Shown here piece by piece: positions 13,085 to 23,658 of a stretch of DNA of 64,000 nucleotides. The notes under the pieces are model-generated. The model was not told the origin of the DNA and did no database searches. It saw only the letters and a program-made list of their open reading frames with translations. Origin of the DNA: Laburnicola sp. R22_1 (taxonomy: Eukaryota > Ascomycota > Dothideomycetes > Pleosporales > Didymosphaeriaceae); NCBI GenBank assembly GCA_014281115.1, contig JACONQ010000018.1, forward strand, positions 1,488,001 to 1,552,000, written 5' to 3'. Position numbers and translations under genes: made by a program. Within the stretch, counting starts at the first letter, position 1, and each line of letters starts with the position of its first letter.

Positions 13085-13420
13085 GGTGCTGAGGCCTTTC
13101 CTGCTTCAAGAGACTTTCTTTTCACCCTTCACATTTCCATAGATACCAGGGCATTCGACGAGCACAAAATTCGAAAAGTTACAGCTTCATTTACGATCGG
13201 CTCCTGGCGGTTATTTCGGTCTCTGTAGACGCCGAAGACCTTTTGATGGCCATGAACATATTCACCGAATGAGACTTAACGAATGAAAAATCACCTACTT
13301 GATGGCCATGAACATGGCGTAACCGAATGAGACTTAACGATTTCCATTAGACCTTTTGATGGCCATGAGTTACTTTACCTACTAACTTATAACTACGTTA
13401 ACTATAAGTTACTATGTGGC
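13085..13420. repeat. Spermidine synthase 3' flank with a tandem ~70-base duplication
   Basis: The motif CTTTTGATGGCCATGA or a close variant occurs near 13233, 13297 and 13351. The motif CCGAATGAGACTTAACGA follows the first two. This is a tandem duplication with a third partial unit, at the boundary where GC-rich gene DNA gives way to the AT-rich block. Confidence 0.7.
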
Positions 13421-14185
13421 GTTAATCAAATCTACCTAGGGGTAGGACGACAAAGGCTTTCATCTCAAATAACATGACAAAAAAAGCAGAGCCCCCTGCT
13501 TAGTAATCAAAAAGAGCGTAAAAAAGGTAATTATAAAAAAAGATAAGTTACTATTAGCTAAGGAATTTTTATAACTTTAGCTTTTTTAAAGCTTATTTAT
13601 TTTAGACTACTTTTTATATATATTGTTAATTAACTACCTAGGAGTAGAATTACAAAGGTTTTTATTTTAAATAATAAAAAAAGTAAAGCCTTCTACTTAG
13701 TAAGTAAAAAGAGCGTAAAAAGGTAATATAATTACAAAAACTACTTTTTTATTAATTACTTTTTTACTTTATATATATAGTGTTAAATTAACTACTTAGA
13801 AATAGAATATGGCGTTAATTTATCTACCTAGGGGTAGAATAATAAAGATTTTTATCTTAAATAACATAATAAAAAAGCAAAGCCTTCTACTTAGCTTTTA
13901 AATAATATAACTAAAAATATATAGCTTTTTACTTAGTAAATAAGAAGATATACACCTTTTTTAAACTTTTTTTAATTATAAAGTAGAGGGCTTTGCTTTT
14001 ATTATTATATTATTTAAACTAAAAGCCTTTATTATTCTACCTCTAGATAGTTAATTAATACTATATACGCTTTTTTTATAATAATCTTTTTACGCTCTTT
14101 TTAATTACTAAGTAAAAGGCTTTACTTTTGTTTATATTATTTAAAATAAAAACCTTTATTATTCTACCCTAAGGTAGTAATAGGC
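13421..14185. repeat. Cluster of five copies of an ~85-base AT-rich motif, three direct then two inverted
   Basis: The copies share (ta)GTTAATTAACTACCTAGG-like starts, an ACAAAGG core and GCAGAGCC..CTTAGTAA-like ends. Forward copies start near 13421, 13626 and 13810; reverse copies lie near 13978-14060 and 14095-14185. The order + + + - - suggests nested inverted-repeat elements. A further partial forward copy near 13780 is cut off where the third copy begins. Confidence 0.65.
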
Positions 14186-14189
14186 TGGC

Positions 14190-14350
14190 AAATAGGTATA
14201 GGTTAGGTTGGGGTTAGGTTCTCTTACGTAAGACCCTAACCCTAACCTAACCTCTACCTATGGATTTTGCGCTAGTAATAGGTATAAGTTAGGTTAGAGT
14301 TGTATAGGCTATAGGTTAGATTAGGGTTATATAGACTAGATTATATTAGG
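14190..14350. repeat. Telomere-like GGTTAG/CCTAAC tract (left)
   Basis: The sequence has repeated GGTTAGGTT and its complement CCCTAACCCTAACC on either side of a short palindrome (TTACGTAA). It resembles degenerate telomere repeat but is interrupted by TATAGG-type units. A matching tract in inverted orientation occurs at the far end of the AT-rich block. Confidence 0.6.
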
Positions 14351-14401
14351 TCTAACTAATTATATTTTTTATTAGCTATATATAATTTTTATTAAATATT
14401 T

Positions 14402-14690
14402 TCGTCGTGTGGAGATTCTAACTAAGGTCGAGTCCGCACTATATATAGAGAGGAGTAAAACAGAAGACACTAAAATCTAGTACCTAGCACACAGTAGTAG
14501 TAATAAAATATACACAAAATAATAATAATTTTATTATTAACTTTCTTCATAGCAGCATCGTTAACGGCAGTTAATAGACAGTCTACTATTTGGCATAACT
14601 AAGTCACATATTATCTCTTAACTAGTGGACCGTTAGAGAGCTGCAGTGGACTGCGAAGTCGTAACTATAGGAGTATGCAATTTTTATAGT
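14402..14690 (+). repeat. Left arm of a long inverted repeat
   Basis: This arm contains AACTAAGGTCGAGTCCGCAC, then a TATATAGAGAGGAG box, CACAGTAGTAGTAATA, and GACAGTCTACTATTTGGCA. The same series occurs in reverse complement at 21262-21530 with many C-to-T type differences. Confidence 0.65.
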
Positions 14691-16780
14691 AAATTACTAT
14701 AAAAATACCTTTATTATTATAGTAGTAATTATTATATTTACTTATTATAGTAAAAGTATAGCTTTAGTATTAAATATATATATTAAATCTAACTAAGCGC
14801 CTTACTATTTATCTAGTATCTATATACTTTTTATAGTACCTATCTACTAGCTATATATTCTTAGTCTATATAGTAACCTATTTTGTATAAATAGTATTAA
14901 TATTAGTATCTAGAAGTATTAGTATTTATTTTATAGTAGGAGTAGAGTGGTATAAAGAAATACCTTTAAATATTCTAACTAGAAAAGCCTCTATTGTCTC
15001 TTAAAGAGTAGCTAGCATAGTAGACTAAAAGCGCAGATCTTTCTTATTATTATTTTGCGCTATTTCCTTAATAAGGCAGCAGAATAGTATTTTTCTAATA
15101 AGGGACTTAATACTGTTTTAGTACTTTTTAATTTTTCTAAGCGTAATAGCTATATATTATTAGAATAAATATATATAATAAATAGTTATAATAATAATAT
15201 ACTACTTAGCTTCTAGTAGTGCTTTCTCTTTAGTATAGTAGGTAGTATTTTAAAAAACGCCTTTTGCATAGCCTTAGTAACTAGTAGCTTCTTCTTTTTT
15301 ACTTAAGATTTACTAGTAACTAGTTTAGAGTATCTAGCTAGTCTAGTGTATACTATTATCTTAGAAATTAAAGTTATATAGTAGTTAGGACTATAGAGTA
15401 TTAAAAAAGTAGCTAGGAGGGTAGTAAAGTAGAGTAGCTAAGTAGGCGGCAAAGTAAGTAAAAAAAACACGCTAGTATTATTAGCGCCTCGCTTATACGC
15501 ATAGGCCCCTATAGCTACTTTTTATTATAATAATAATATTTTTATTATTTCTATAATATTAACTATAGTTATTATATACTATTATTGCACTCTATACTAT
15601 AGTGTCTATTAAGAAAGAGTCTTCTAATATTCTAAAGGGCCTCCTAAGTAGTGGCCTATAAATACTAGTAAATTTTAAGCGTAATAAGTAGGAGGGTCTT
15701 ACTAAGGTACCTAGTAATTATAGCCTTTTATTATACTATATACGAATATAGATAAGGCTTTATATCTAAAGATAAAGAAGTTAGTACTATTCTTTTATAT
15801 TATAAATAAGGTAACTTTTAGAAAAGTTATCCTACTAACTATAAAGTGCTATTTAAAGGTGCACTTAGTAATAGTGCCTATATTATTACGTAGAGGTTTT
15901 GCGATGCACTCTATAGTAAAGAAAAAAAGGTCCTAGACTTTGCTAAATTAGCTAATTAAGCTATATAATATTAGCTTAAAAAGAAGCTTTATAATAATAA
16001 AGACTACTAATTACTCTTTATAGCGTAAAAGTATTAACAGTTTGCGTAGAAAGATGAAGAGCTTATATAGTCCTACTTTAAGAATTAAAAGAGTAGTATA
16101 TTATTATATCTTATTATTATACATTAGTTAATTAATAAGGAGTAGGCCACTAGTTAAAGGCAAAACTAATAGCTATATATAAGAAGTAGGATAAAATTAA
16201 GAATAAAGTTAATTTAAGGGCCTACTAAGCAGCCCTAGCTAAGTGTAGGATTGCCGCTAATAAGGGGAAAGGCCCTTTTACACTATAGAGTTATATAAGT
16301 AAATAAATATTTAGTTATAGTAGTGTATATAAGAAGCTCTTATGTAATATATATAAGGCAGGCCTAAAAAAGCTTAAGACTAATAGCTTTAAGAGTAAGG
16401 CTAATAAGAAAAAGTAAAAGGACTTTTATAATAGCGTAGGTAATATAAGTCTAACTCCTAAGGAGCTAGTAATAGTTTTTAATAAGAAATAGTTATAAGT
16501 TTATTATATTTATTTATTATACACCTTTGCTAATAATTACTAGTTACTATAAGTCTAGTCCTTTTACTAATTTTATTAACTATAGTAAGAATAGTATACT
16601 TAATAGTAATAAGATATATATTAAGGGGAATAATAATAAAGAGTATAAAGAGGAAATTAAGGATAATAGAGAGGAGCTTAAGGCTTATTTCTAGGAGCTT
16701 TTAGATAGGTATAACTCTAATATTATAAATAAGAATATAAACTTTAAGGGTTTCTTAGCCTTTAGGAGCTTAGATACTAG

Positions 16781-16945
16781 GGGAGTTTAGATAATAAGGG
16801 GGTTTAGATAATAAGGGGGTTTAGATAATAAGGGGTTTTAGATAATAAGGAGGTTGTAGATAATAAGGAGGTTGTAGATAATAAGGGGGTTGTAGATAAT
16901 AAGGGGGGCTTAAGTGCTAAGGGGGTTTTAGATAATAATTAGCGT
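16781..16945. repeat. 18-base minisatellite, about eight units
   Basis: The unit is close to GTTTAGATAATAAGGGGG, with variants that replace TTTAG by TTGTAG. It lies in AT-rich DNA but keeps a G-rich strand. Confidence 0.8.
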
Positions 16946-18514
16946 ATAGGATAAGATAAGCTAGAGTTGCAATTTTACTATAGCTAATTATTATAGCTAA
17001 TAATTATATACTAGTTGCTAAGAATACTACCTATAGTAGTATAGTAATAAGCTAATTATTACCTAAAACTAACTCTGTAATAAAAGGCTATATACTAGTC
17101 TAGATCTAAAACTAACTTATTATTAGCATACTATACGCTGTATACTATTTCTAGCTAACCTTAATATTAGTTAAACACTGCTATAGTTAATATTATAGAA
17201 TTTAGTTTATTTTATTCTCTTTTTAAACTACTATTCTCTTAAACAACTATTTAACTAGTTATTATATCTTTTTATTATACTAATATCTTTAAGTGCTATA
17301 TTAAGTGCCACACCTATTCTAGAAATTAATATATAGCCTTATATTAATAAACTAGTTGCCCTACTATTAGATACTCTCTTTAAATATAGAATTCTAGCCT
17401 TATAGGCTAATAGGTTAAGAAGTAAAATAATTTATCTTATCTAATGTCTCCTTTTAGACTTTTAAAAGTTAAAAATAAAGAAAAAAATATTTGCTATATG
17501 GGACGCGTAGTAGTCTAATACTTAATAGGCTAAAGATAAATAAACCTATAACTTACACTAGAACTCTTACCTTTATATAGATATTATCTAGACTATATTT
17601 TAGGAGGGCGTAGAGTACCCCACTAGTTATCTATATATATTTTGTTTTAACTATAGCTATACACTATAACACCTAAGTATTAACTCTACTAGTACCTAGC
17701 TAATTAGTACTAAGCACCTTATTAACTATATAAGGTTCTAAGCATATATATAGTAGGATAAGCCTATTTATAAAAGAACTTTTACTTCTTTATATATAAA
17801 AAAATAGATAGCTATTTTATATCCTATATACTTTTATAGGCGTTTAAAACTAAACTTATATAGGTAGTAATTAATAATAACTAGTTCTTCTAAATAGTAG
17901 AGCAACTATTCTTTTAACGCTTTCTCTATTTTCTTAGGCCTAACGCTGTAATAACTAGCTAATATAGGTTTTACTAAATATTCCTAAATAAATTTAACAC
18001 TACTAAGGCAGCTATCTTTAGTAATATTAGTAGGGTAACTAAACTTTCTATCTTACTTAACGCGTAGTCTGCGGCTAATTACCTTAGCTTCTTAGCTATT
18101 AATAGTTACTATATTAATAACACTTAGTAGCTTAAAAAAAGCTACTTAACTTTATACTAATATATAGTAGCTATATTAGAGTATTAATAGTATTAGAGGT
18201 ACTATAGGTTCTTAAGGATATAGAAACTACGTAAAAGCTCCTAGCAATTATATATAATAATGCTAGTAATAATAGTACTCTAGCTTAAAGCGTCTAGAAC
18301 AAACTATTAGAAGAGAATATTACCTAGAACTAAAAGAGAACATAATCCTATATCTCACTTATATTATTAATCTTATAGTTTAAGATACTATCTATTTTCT
18401 TAAGTTATTAGCGCCTATTAATCTTAACTCTAAAGAGACGCTATAGCAGCAATATATAAATAAAATCTAGGCGCAGATATCTATTCTAAATTCCCTTTAT
18501 AAGATATATTAGCT

Positions 18515-18835
18515 ATTATTATAAAAAGTTATTATAAAAAGTTATTATAAAAAGTTATTATAAAAAGTTATTATAAAAAGTTATTATAAAAAGTTATTAT
18601 AAAAAGTTATTATAAAAGTTATTATAAAAAGTTATTATAAAAAGTTATTATAAAAAGTTATTATAAAAAGTTATTATAAAAGTTATTATAAAAAGTTATT
18701 ATAAAAAGTTATTATAAAAGTTATTATAAAAAGTTATTATAAAAAGTTATTATAAAAAGTTATTATAAAAAGTTATTATAAAAAGTTATTATAAAAGTTA
18801 TTATAAAAGGTTATTATAGAAAGTTATTATAAACT
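18515..18835. repeat. 13-base minisatellite, about 24 units
   Basis: The unit GTTATTATAAAAA is repeated head to tail with occasional 12-base variants. A 13-base period is not a multiple of three, so the array is not a coding repeat. Confidence 0.9.
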
Positions 18836-21146
18836 AACTAGTGTGTAGCTTTATACTATTTGTATCGCAATTAACTAGTTACTATAGCAATTTAAGTAAT
18901 TTCTTATAATATAGAGTAATATACTACTAAAGAAGTAATTATCTATAATTTAAAATATCTAAATAAGATAGAACTCTACGCATAATATATATAAGCGCGC
19001 ACTAAAGCTTTAAGTAAATATTAATATATAGCTAGAGAAGGAGATTATAATAAAGATAACTAAGAAATTAAACACTTTTACTTATAGCGATACTATAAAG
19101 GCAGACTTTAAAAACCTTAAGAAACTTTAACTATTAGCCCTAGAATAGTTGTATTTTAAGTTAATTACCTTTATACTCTAAAAGTTTAAGGAGGCTAAAA
19201 ACTTCCTAAGTAAGAACTAGAAACCCTAGGTCCTATATATCTAGTTTATATATAACTAGCTTTTTAATTTCCTAGATAAGATAAATAATAAGCTTATTAA
19301 AGAGTTAAATAATATTAGATAGCTAGAAGCTATATAGGCTATAGCTAAAATAGGATAAGAGAAGTTGCGCAAGTATTACTTAAGAATAGGTAGAGAAAAA
19401 GGTTTCTTATTTAACTATATAATAATATTAGATTCTTTGCAAAAGCTTACAGCGTATAAGATATTATAATTATAGCTATTTATTATAGTTATATACTAAT
19501 AGTTATATAGAATAGGATATAGAAGATCTAGAATAAGTATATATACTACTAATAGTTTCTAGAGGACCTTAATTACTATAATAGCCTAATAGCTAGAAAC
19601 TCTACTCTAGTCTTAAATACTAACCTAAAATAATTGCAAGGTAGTAAATAGTTTTAAAAGCCTTCTTTGCTACCTAGTTTATAGTCTAGTAGCCTCTCTA
19701 CCTCTAGCTAAAGTTTAGCTATACTAGATATTAATTATAACTTAGGCCTAATTTAAATAGAAGAAGAAATATATCTAAGTACTTCTATAGTTAAAAAGGG
19801 TAATAGGTTTAATATGCTAGCGTAGTAGAAAGTTTATTAAATATCTTACTCTTAACTTATATAGGTTATAAAGGATATTCTAGTAGTACAAATTTTATAG
19901 GTAGGTATTAAGCACGTCTTTAATACTAGTAAGAATATAATTAGAAATTAAAGGTATAATCTTACTACCTAAATAATTTAAAAAGTTATAATAGTTAAGT
20001 TTATAATAGCTAATAAGTAATTTATAAAGTTATTAGATCCTAATATGGAAAAGAATAATTTAGGAGATATAGCGCTATTAGATAAAAGAAATAATTTATA
20101 TAAGCTACTAGCTAATAAAGAGACTATTAAAACTATATAAGGTTCTAAGGTTTTAAATAGCAAGCTACTAAGTCCTTTCTACTAGGGGCAGCTACTATAA
20201 AAGTAGTTAAGGCCTTAGCGCTACTATAGTATTAGTAATAATAAAATATAATAAATATATATATTAATAGCTTCTCCCCCAGAGTTAATCTATAATATTA
20301 CGTAATCCTAGGCCAGCTGTTTAACTAACCACTATGTTACATAATTAATAATTTCTTTAATAATATTTTTGTTATAATAATAACAATAACAATTATAATA
20401 GCAACTAACTTAACTATTATATTACTTTTCTATAGTAGATCTCCCTTTGCAACTAGCAAGCTATATACTACCCCTTAGGACCTTGCTACTACCTATCTTC
20501 TCTATACTCCCCATGCTACCACTTACCCTTACCCTTATTACGCTACTACCCTTACTCCTTATTATTCTTATACGCCTACAAAATCTTAACTACTATTAGA
20601 AGCTTCTTCTACTATAGCTGCGCGCGCGCGCTTTAGCAATATATAAGGAATATTCTCTCTTTCTCTAATAGTTGCCTACTACTATATCTTAGTCTATTCT
20701 TTAGCCTTACTAATAATATAATAGTAAGGAGCTATTATAATTATATAAATATTACTATATTATTGCTTAGGCCTCTATATAAAAGAATAGCCTTGCACTT
20801 AAGAATCTAGAGTTACGTAAAAATAGTATATAGCCTAAACAAATTATTAGTTATAACCTCTAGAATAGCGTAATTAATCTAGTCCTTTAGTAAGCCTATC
20901 TTAACTATATTTTACAGTAAGTAGGCTATATAGCTAATATTACCTAGCTAGTTATCTATACTAGTTTTAAATTCTCTAGCAGCTATTTAACTATAGGCAT
21001 TAGATAACTTAATCTTAGAACGCTAGAAAGCTAGCTTGCCGCATATATTAAAAAATTAAATTTAAAAGACTTAGTGTTATATATATTAAAGGGGAAGAAT
21101 TTTTAAATATTATAAATATTATAAGAGATAGACTTATATAATATGC

Positions 21147-21241
21147 GTTACTAAGCAGGGGGCTCTGCTTTTTTTATTATGTAATTTAAGATAAAAGTCT
21201 TTGTCGTACTACCCCTAGGTAGTTAATTTAATGCCATATAT
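21147..21241 (-). repeat. Least-degraded copy of the ~85-base motif, flanked by direct repeats
   Basis: This is the reverse complement of the copy at 13421. It keeps CCCCCTGCTTAGTAA and CTACCCCTAGGTAG-like segments. The 13-base sequence ATATAATATGCGT occurs immediately on both sides of it. Confidence 0.65.
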
Positions 21242-21261
21242 AATATGCGTATAGTAAACTA

Positions 21262-21530
21262 TAGTTATAACTCTACGCTCTACTATAGCTTTCTAATAGT
21301 CTACTAGTTAAGAAATAATATATAACTTAGTTATGCTAGATAGTAGACTATTTATTAACTACTATTAATAATACTATTATATAGAACGCTAATAATAAAA
21401 TTATTATTATTTTGTGTATATTGTGTTACTACTACTATATACTAGGTACTAGGTTATAGTGCCTTCTATTTTACTTCTCTTTATATATAGTGTAGACTTA
21501 ACCTTAGTTAAAATCTCTATATAATAAAGA
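21262..21530 (-). repeat. Right arm of the long inverted repeat
   Basis: Reverse complement of the arm at 14402-14690. The shared order of motifs (GTAGACT, TTACTTCTCTTTATATATAGTG, TTAACCTTAGTTA) is clear despite many transitions. Confidence 0.65.
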
Positions 21531-21664
21531 TCTTTAATATATATTAATAGTAAAATAGCATTAATTTTACTTTTACTTAAATCTCTTTTTTATACACCTT
21601 TAAAAAGTAACTAAAGTTACTAATTTTATTACTATTAATTTTATATAATATAAGTTACGTAATT

Positions 21665-21865
21665 CTAATAGATATTTTAATCTAACCTACACCTAGGAGT
21701 CTGTGCAATCTAACCTAACCTATACCTAGAGTCTATATAACCTAACCTACCCTATACCTAGGATCTATATAATTCTAACCTAACCTATACCTAGAGTTTA
21801 TGCGACTCCAACCTAACTCTATACCTAAGCTAGGTACTCTAAACCTATTTACTAGCCTAGATAGT
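21665..21865. repeat. Telomere-like CTAACC tract (right)
   Basis: Repeats of CTAACCTAACCTATACCTAG with intervening GTCTATATAA-type units. It mirrors the tract at 14190-14350 and lies just outside the right inverted-repeat arm. Confidence 0.6.
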
Positions 21866-22060
21866 AATTTAATAACACATATTAATAAATATAAAATAAA
21901 AGTAATTTTTATATAATATTTTATAGAAAGTTTAAAAGAAAAAATATTAAGTTATAATTTATTTTTATTTTTATTATTAAAAAAATAAAAAAGGTATAAA
22001 AAGGTTAGAATTTTTAAAAAGGAGCGCTATATAAACTAGCACTAGATTTCCTTAGACGCT

Positions 22061-23658
22061 TTGCTTATATTAGCCTTTTTGCTTAGTAACTTAGCTATCT
22101 AGAATCCCACTAATTACTAAGCGGAGCGTCTGATTCATGAGATAAATCGGACCCATAGGTGCGCATCGGAGAATGCCACAGTGGAGAAGTAACCACAACC
22201 TGCATTGTGTTGGATCTATTCGACACATTGTCTCAAATGCTCACCGCCGACAAGAATGTAGCCTACCAGGCATTACGCGTTGCCATGCTTGCATGCGCCA
22301 TTGAAAAGCCTTGAGGTTCAAAGCGGATTGTATGGGGATCAGATGGCCGTGCTCTTGCACGTGCAGTGCCGCACCTGGATCCTTTTGTATGTTAGCCTGT
22401 GCCACATGTTTCTGAGGTGTGTGATTATCCGGATCAAACGGCATCTCCCCAAATGCAGCATGGTGTCCGTCGACGGCTTTGTTGCGCAATGCAGAGCGGC
22501 AGTTAAGCTGTTGTAGCAAATGCTCGCTTGCGGCTTGCGGAGGGAGGATGCTTTGGTACAGAGAAGTGGGTGTCGAGACATGCTCAAACGGAGAGGCGCA
22601 CCCTAGACCTGTCTCGCCTGGCAATCCTCCTATTCGCCCTCTACAGCCGGCTAGCCGTACGCTGATGGAGAGATTTCGATGCGGTTGAGGCTCAATTCGC
22701 ATGCGCCTGCGAGCCATGATGCGGTTGATAGATGCAATCCAACGACGCAGCTCAGCCAAAGTTTGAGGCGTTGAAAATTGTCCTGGAGAAGAGGTGAGAA
22801 TCCAAGTCAGAGCGCTCGGCGCTCGGCGCTCGCAGTCTGGAAGCGCGGGTCGCGGAGGAGTGCAGAGTTGAGAAGCAATGGGCGGTAAGGAAACAGTGCC
22901 TGGGGCAATCAGGCCTGATACTGGACAAGAGCTCGGCCTTTGGCGTTGTGCTCTGGATCGGCCGCGCGAGCTTGAGGCTGGTGGCTGAGGCGCATCAAGC
23001 GCATCGACCAGAGACCCACGACGGTGACACACTTGAGGTATCAACAGCTCGCAGTTAGTTAGCGGCCACAGGAGTTCATTCTCTGGTTTGATCCACACTG
23101 GTGCAGGCGCGTAGACCAGATCGTGGCTTTGTACCGAAGGAGTAGACGTCGGGAGCTGTCAAAAGTGAATATAGAGGTGCATCGTGCGTAGTGCCTTTCC
23201 TCGAGCCACACGTCAACTCTCTCCGCCTCTTGTTCTTCGGCGCGACTTGCAGTCGTGGCCATTCGTTGCGCATTCTTTATTCTTCTTTATTCTCTTGAGC
23301 AGGCCTCTTCACTCTCCCGCCTGTCACCATCGCCGTGTCACCCTCAGCCACTCGTACCTCGATCGATCGTTTGCGCCGTCGCCCATGCAGTAGCCACTGT
23401 CGCCGCTTTTCCTATACTTTGCTCTACACCTCCAACTGCCCGGTGCATCTAATAATTCGGCGCGACGTCTGGCTACGTTTGTGCGTTTCTTTGTACATAT
23501 ATTCGCGCATTCCGAGCCGGTAGCTCTCGTTTAATACCTCGCGCACCTTACCCTTGACCAGCGCCACGCCCGGCATCTTCGGCTCCACCTGTGGCATCAT
23601 CACATTTGACAACCCAATTCCCGGCGTTTAGCGCTCAGTCAGACATAATATATCAACC
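22061..23658. other. Return to normal GC; NAD kinase upstream region
   Basis: Composition changes back to about half GC near 22,110. A minus-strand open frame of 285 codons (22241-23098) exists, but I recognise nothing in it and its composition is Pro/Arg/Ser-rich as expected by chance here. The last several hundred bases are pyrimidine-rich, as is common in fungal promoters, and end at the NAD kinase ATG. Confidence 0.4.

Larger units (their letters stand above)
13421..22060. mobile_element. AT-rich RIP-degraded transposon island
   Basis: About 8.6 kb of very AT-rich sequence (TA, TAA and TAG everywhere) lies between ordinary-GC genes. No open frame of useful length survives on either strand. 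Runs such as AAGAAGCTTTATAATAATAA look like former coding DNA in which C and G became T and A. That is what RIP does to duplicated DNA in Pezizomycotina. The block contains several copies of an ~85-base motif in both orientations, ~280-base inverted repeats near its ends (about 14,402-14,690 and 21,262-21,530), telomere-like tracts outside these, and two minisatellites. The terminal inverted repeats argue for a large DNA transposon or a nest of elements. I could not recognise any transposase or polymerase domain. Confidence 0.8.

Noticed and set aside
14190..14350. True telomere or chromosome end
   Set aside because: The repeat is degenerate, contains both strands' versions side by side and is internal to the sequence.
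18515..18835. Possible CRISPR array
   Set aside because: Head-to-tail 13-base units without spacers in a eukaryotic genome; it is a minisatellite.
22241..23098. 285-codon minus-strand open frame upstream of NAD kinase
   Set aside because: No recognisable domain, biased composition and competing short frames on the other strand. Kept only as a remark in the spacer entry.
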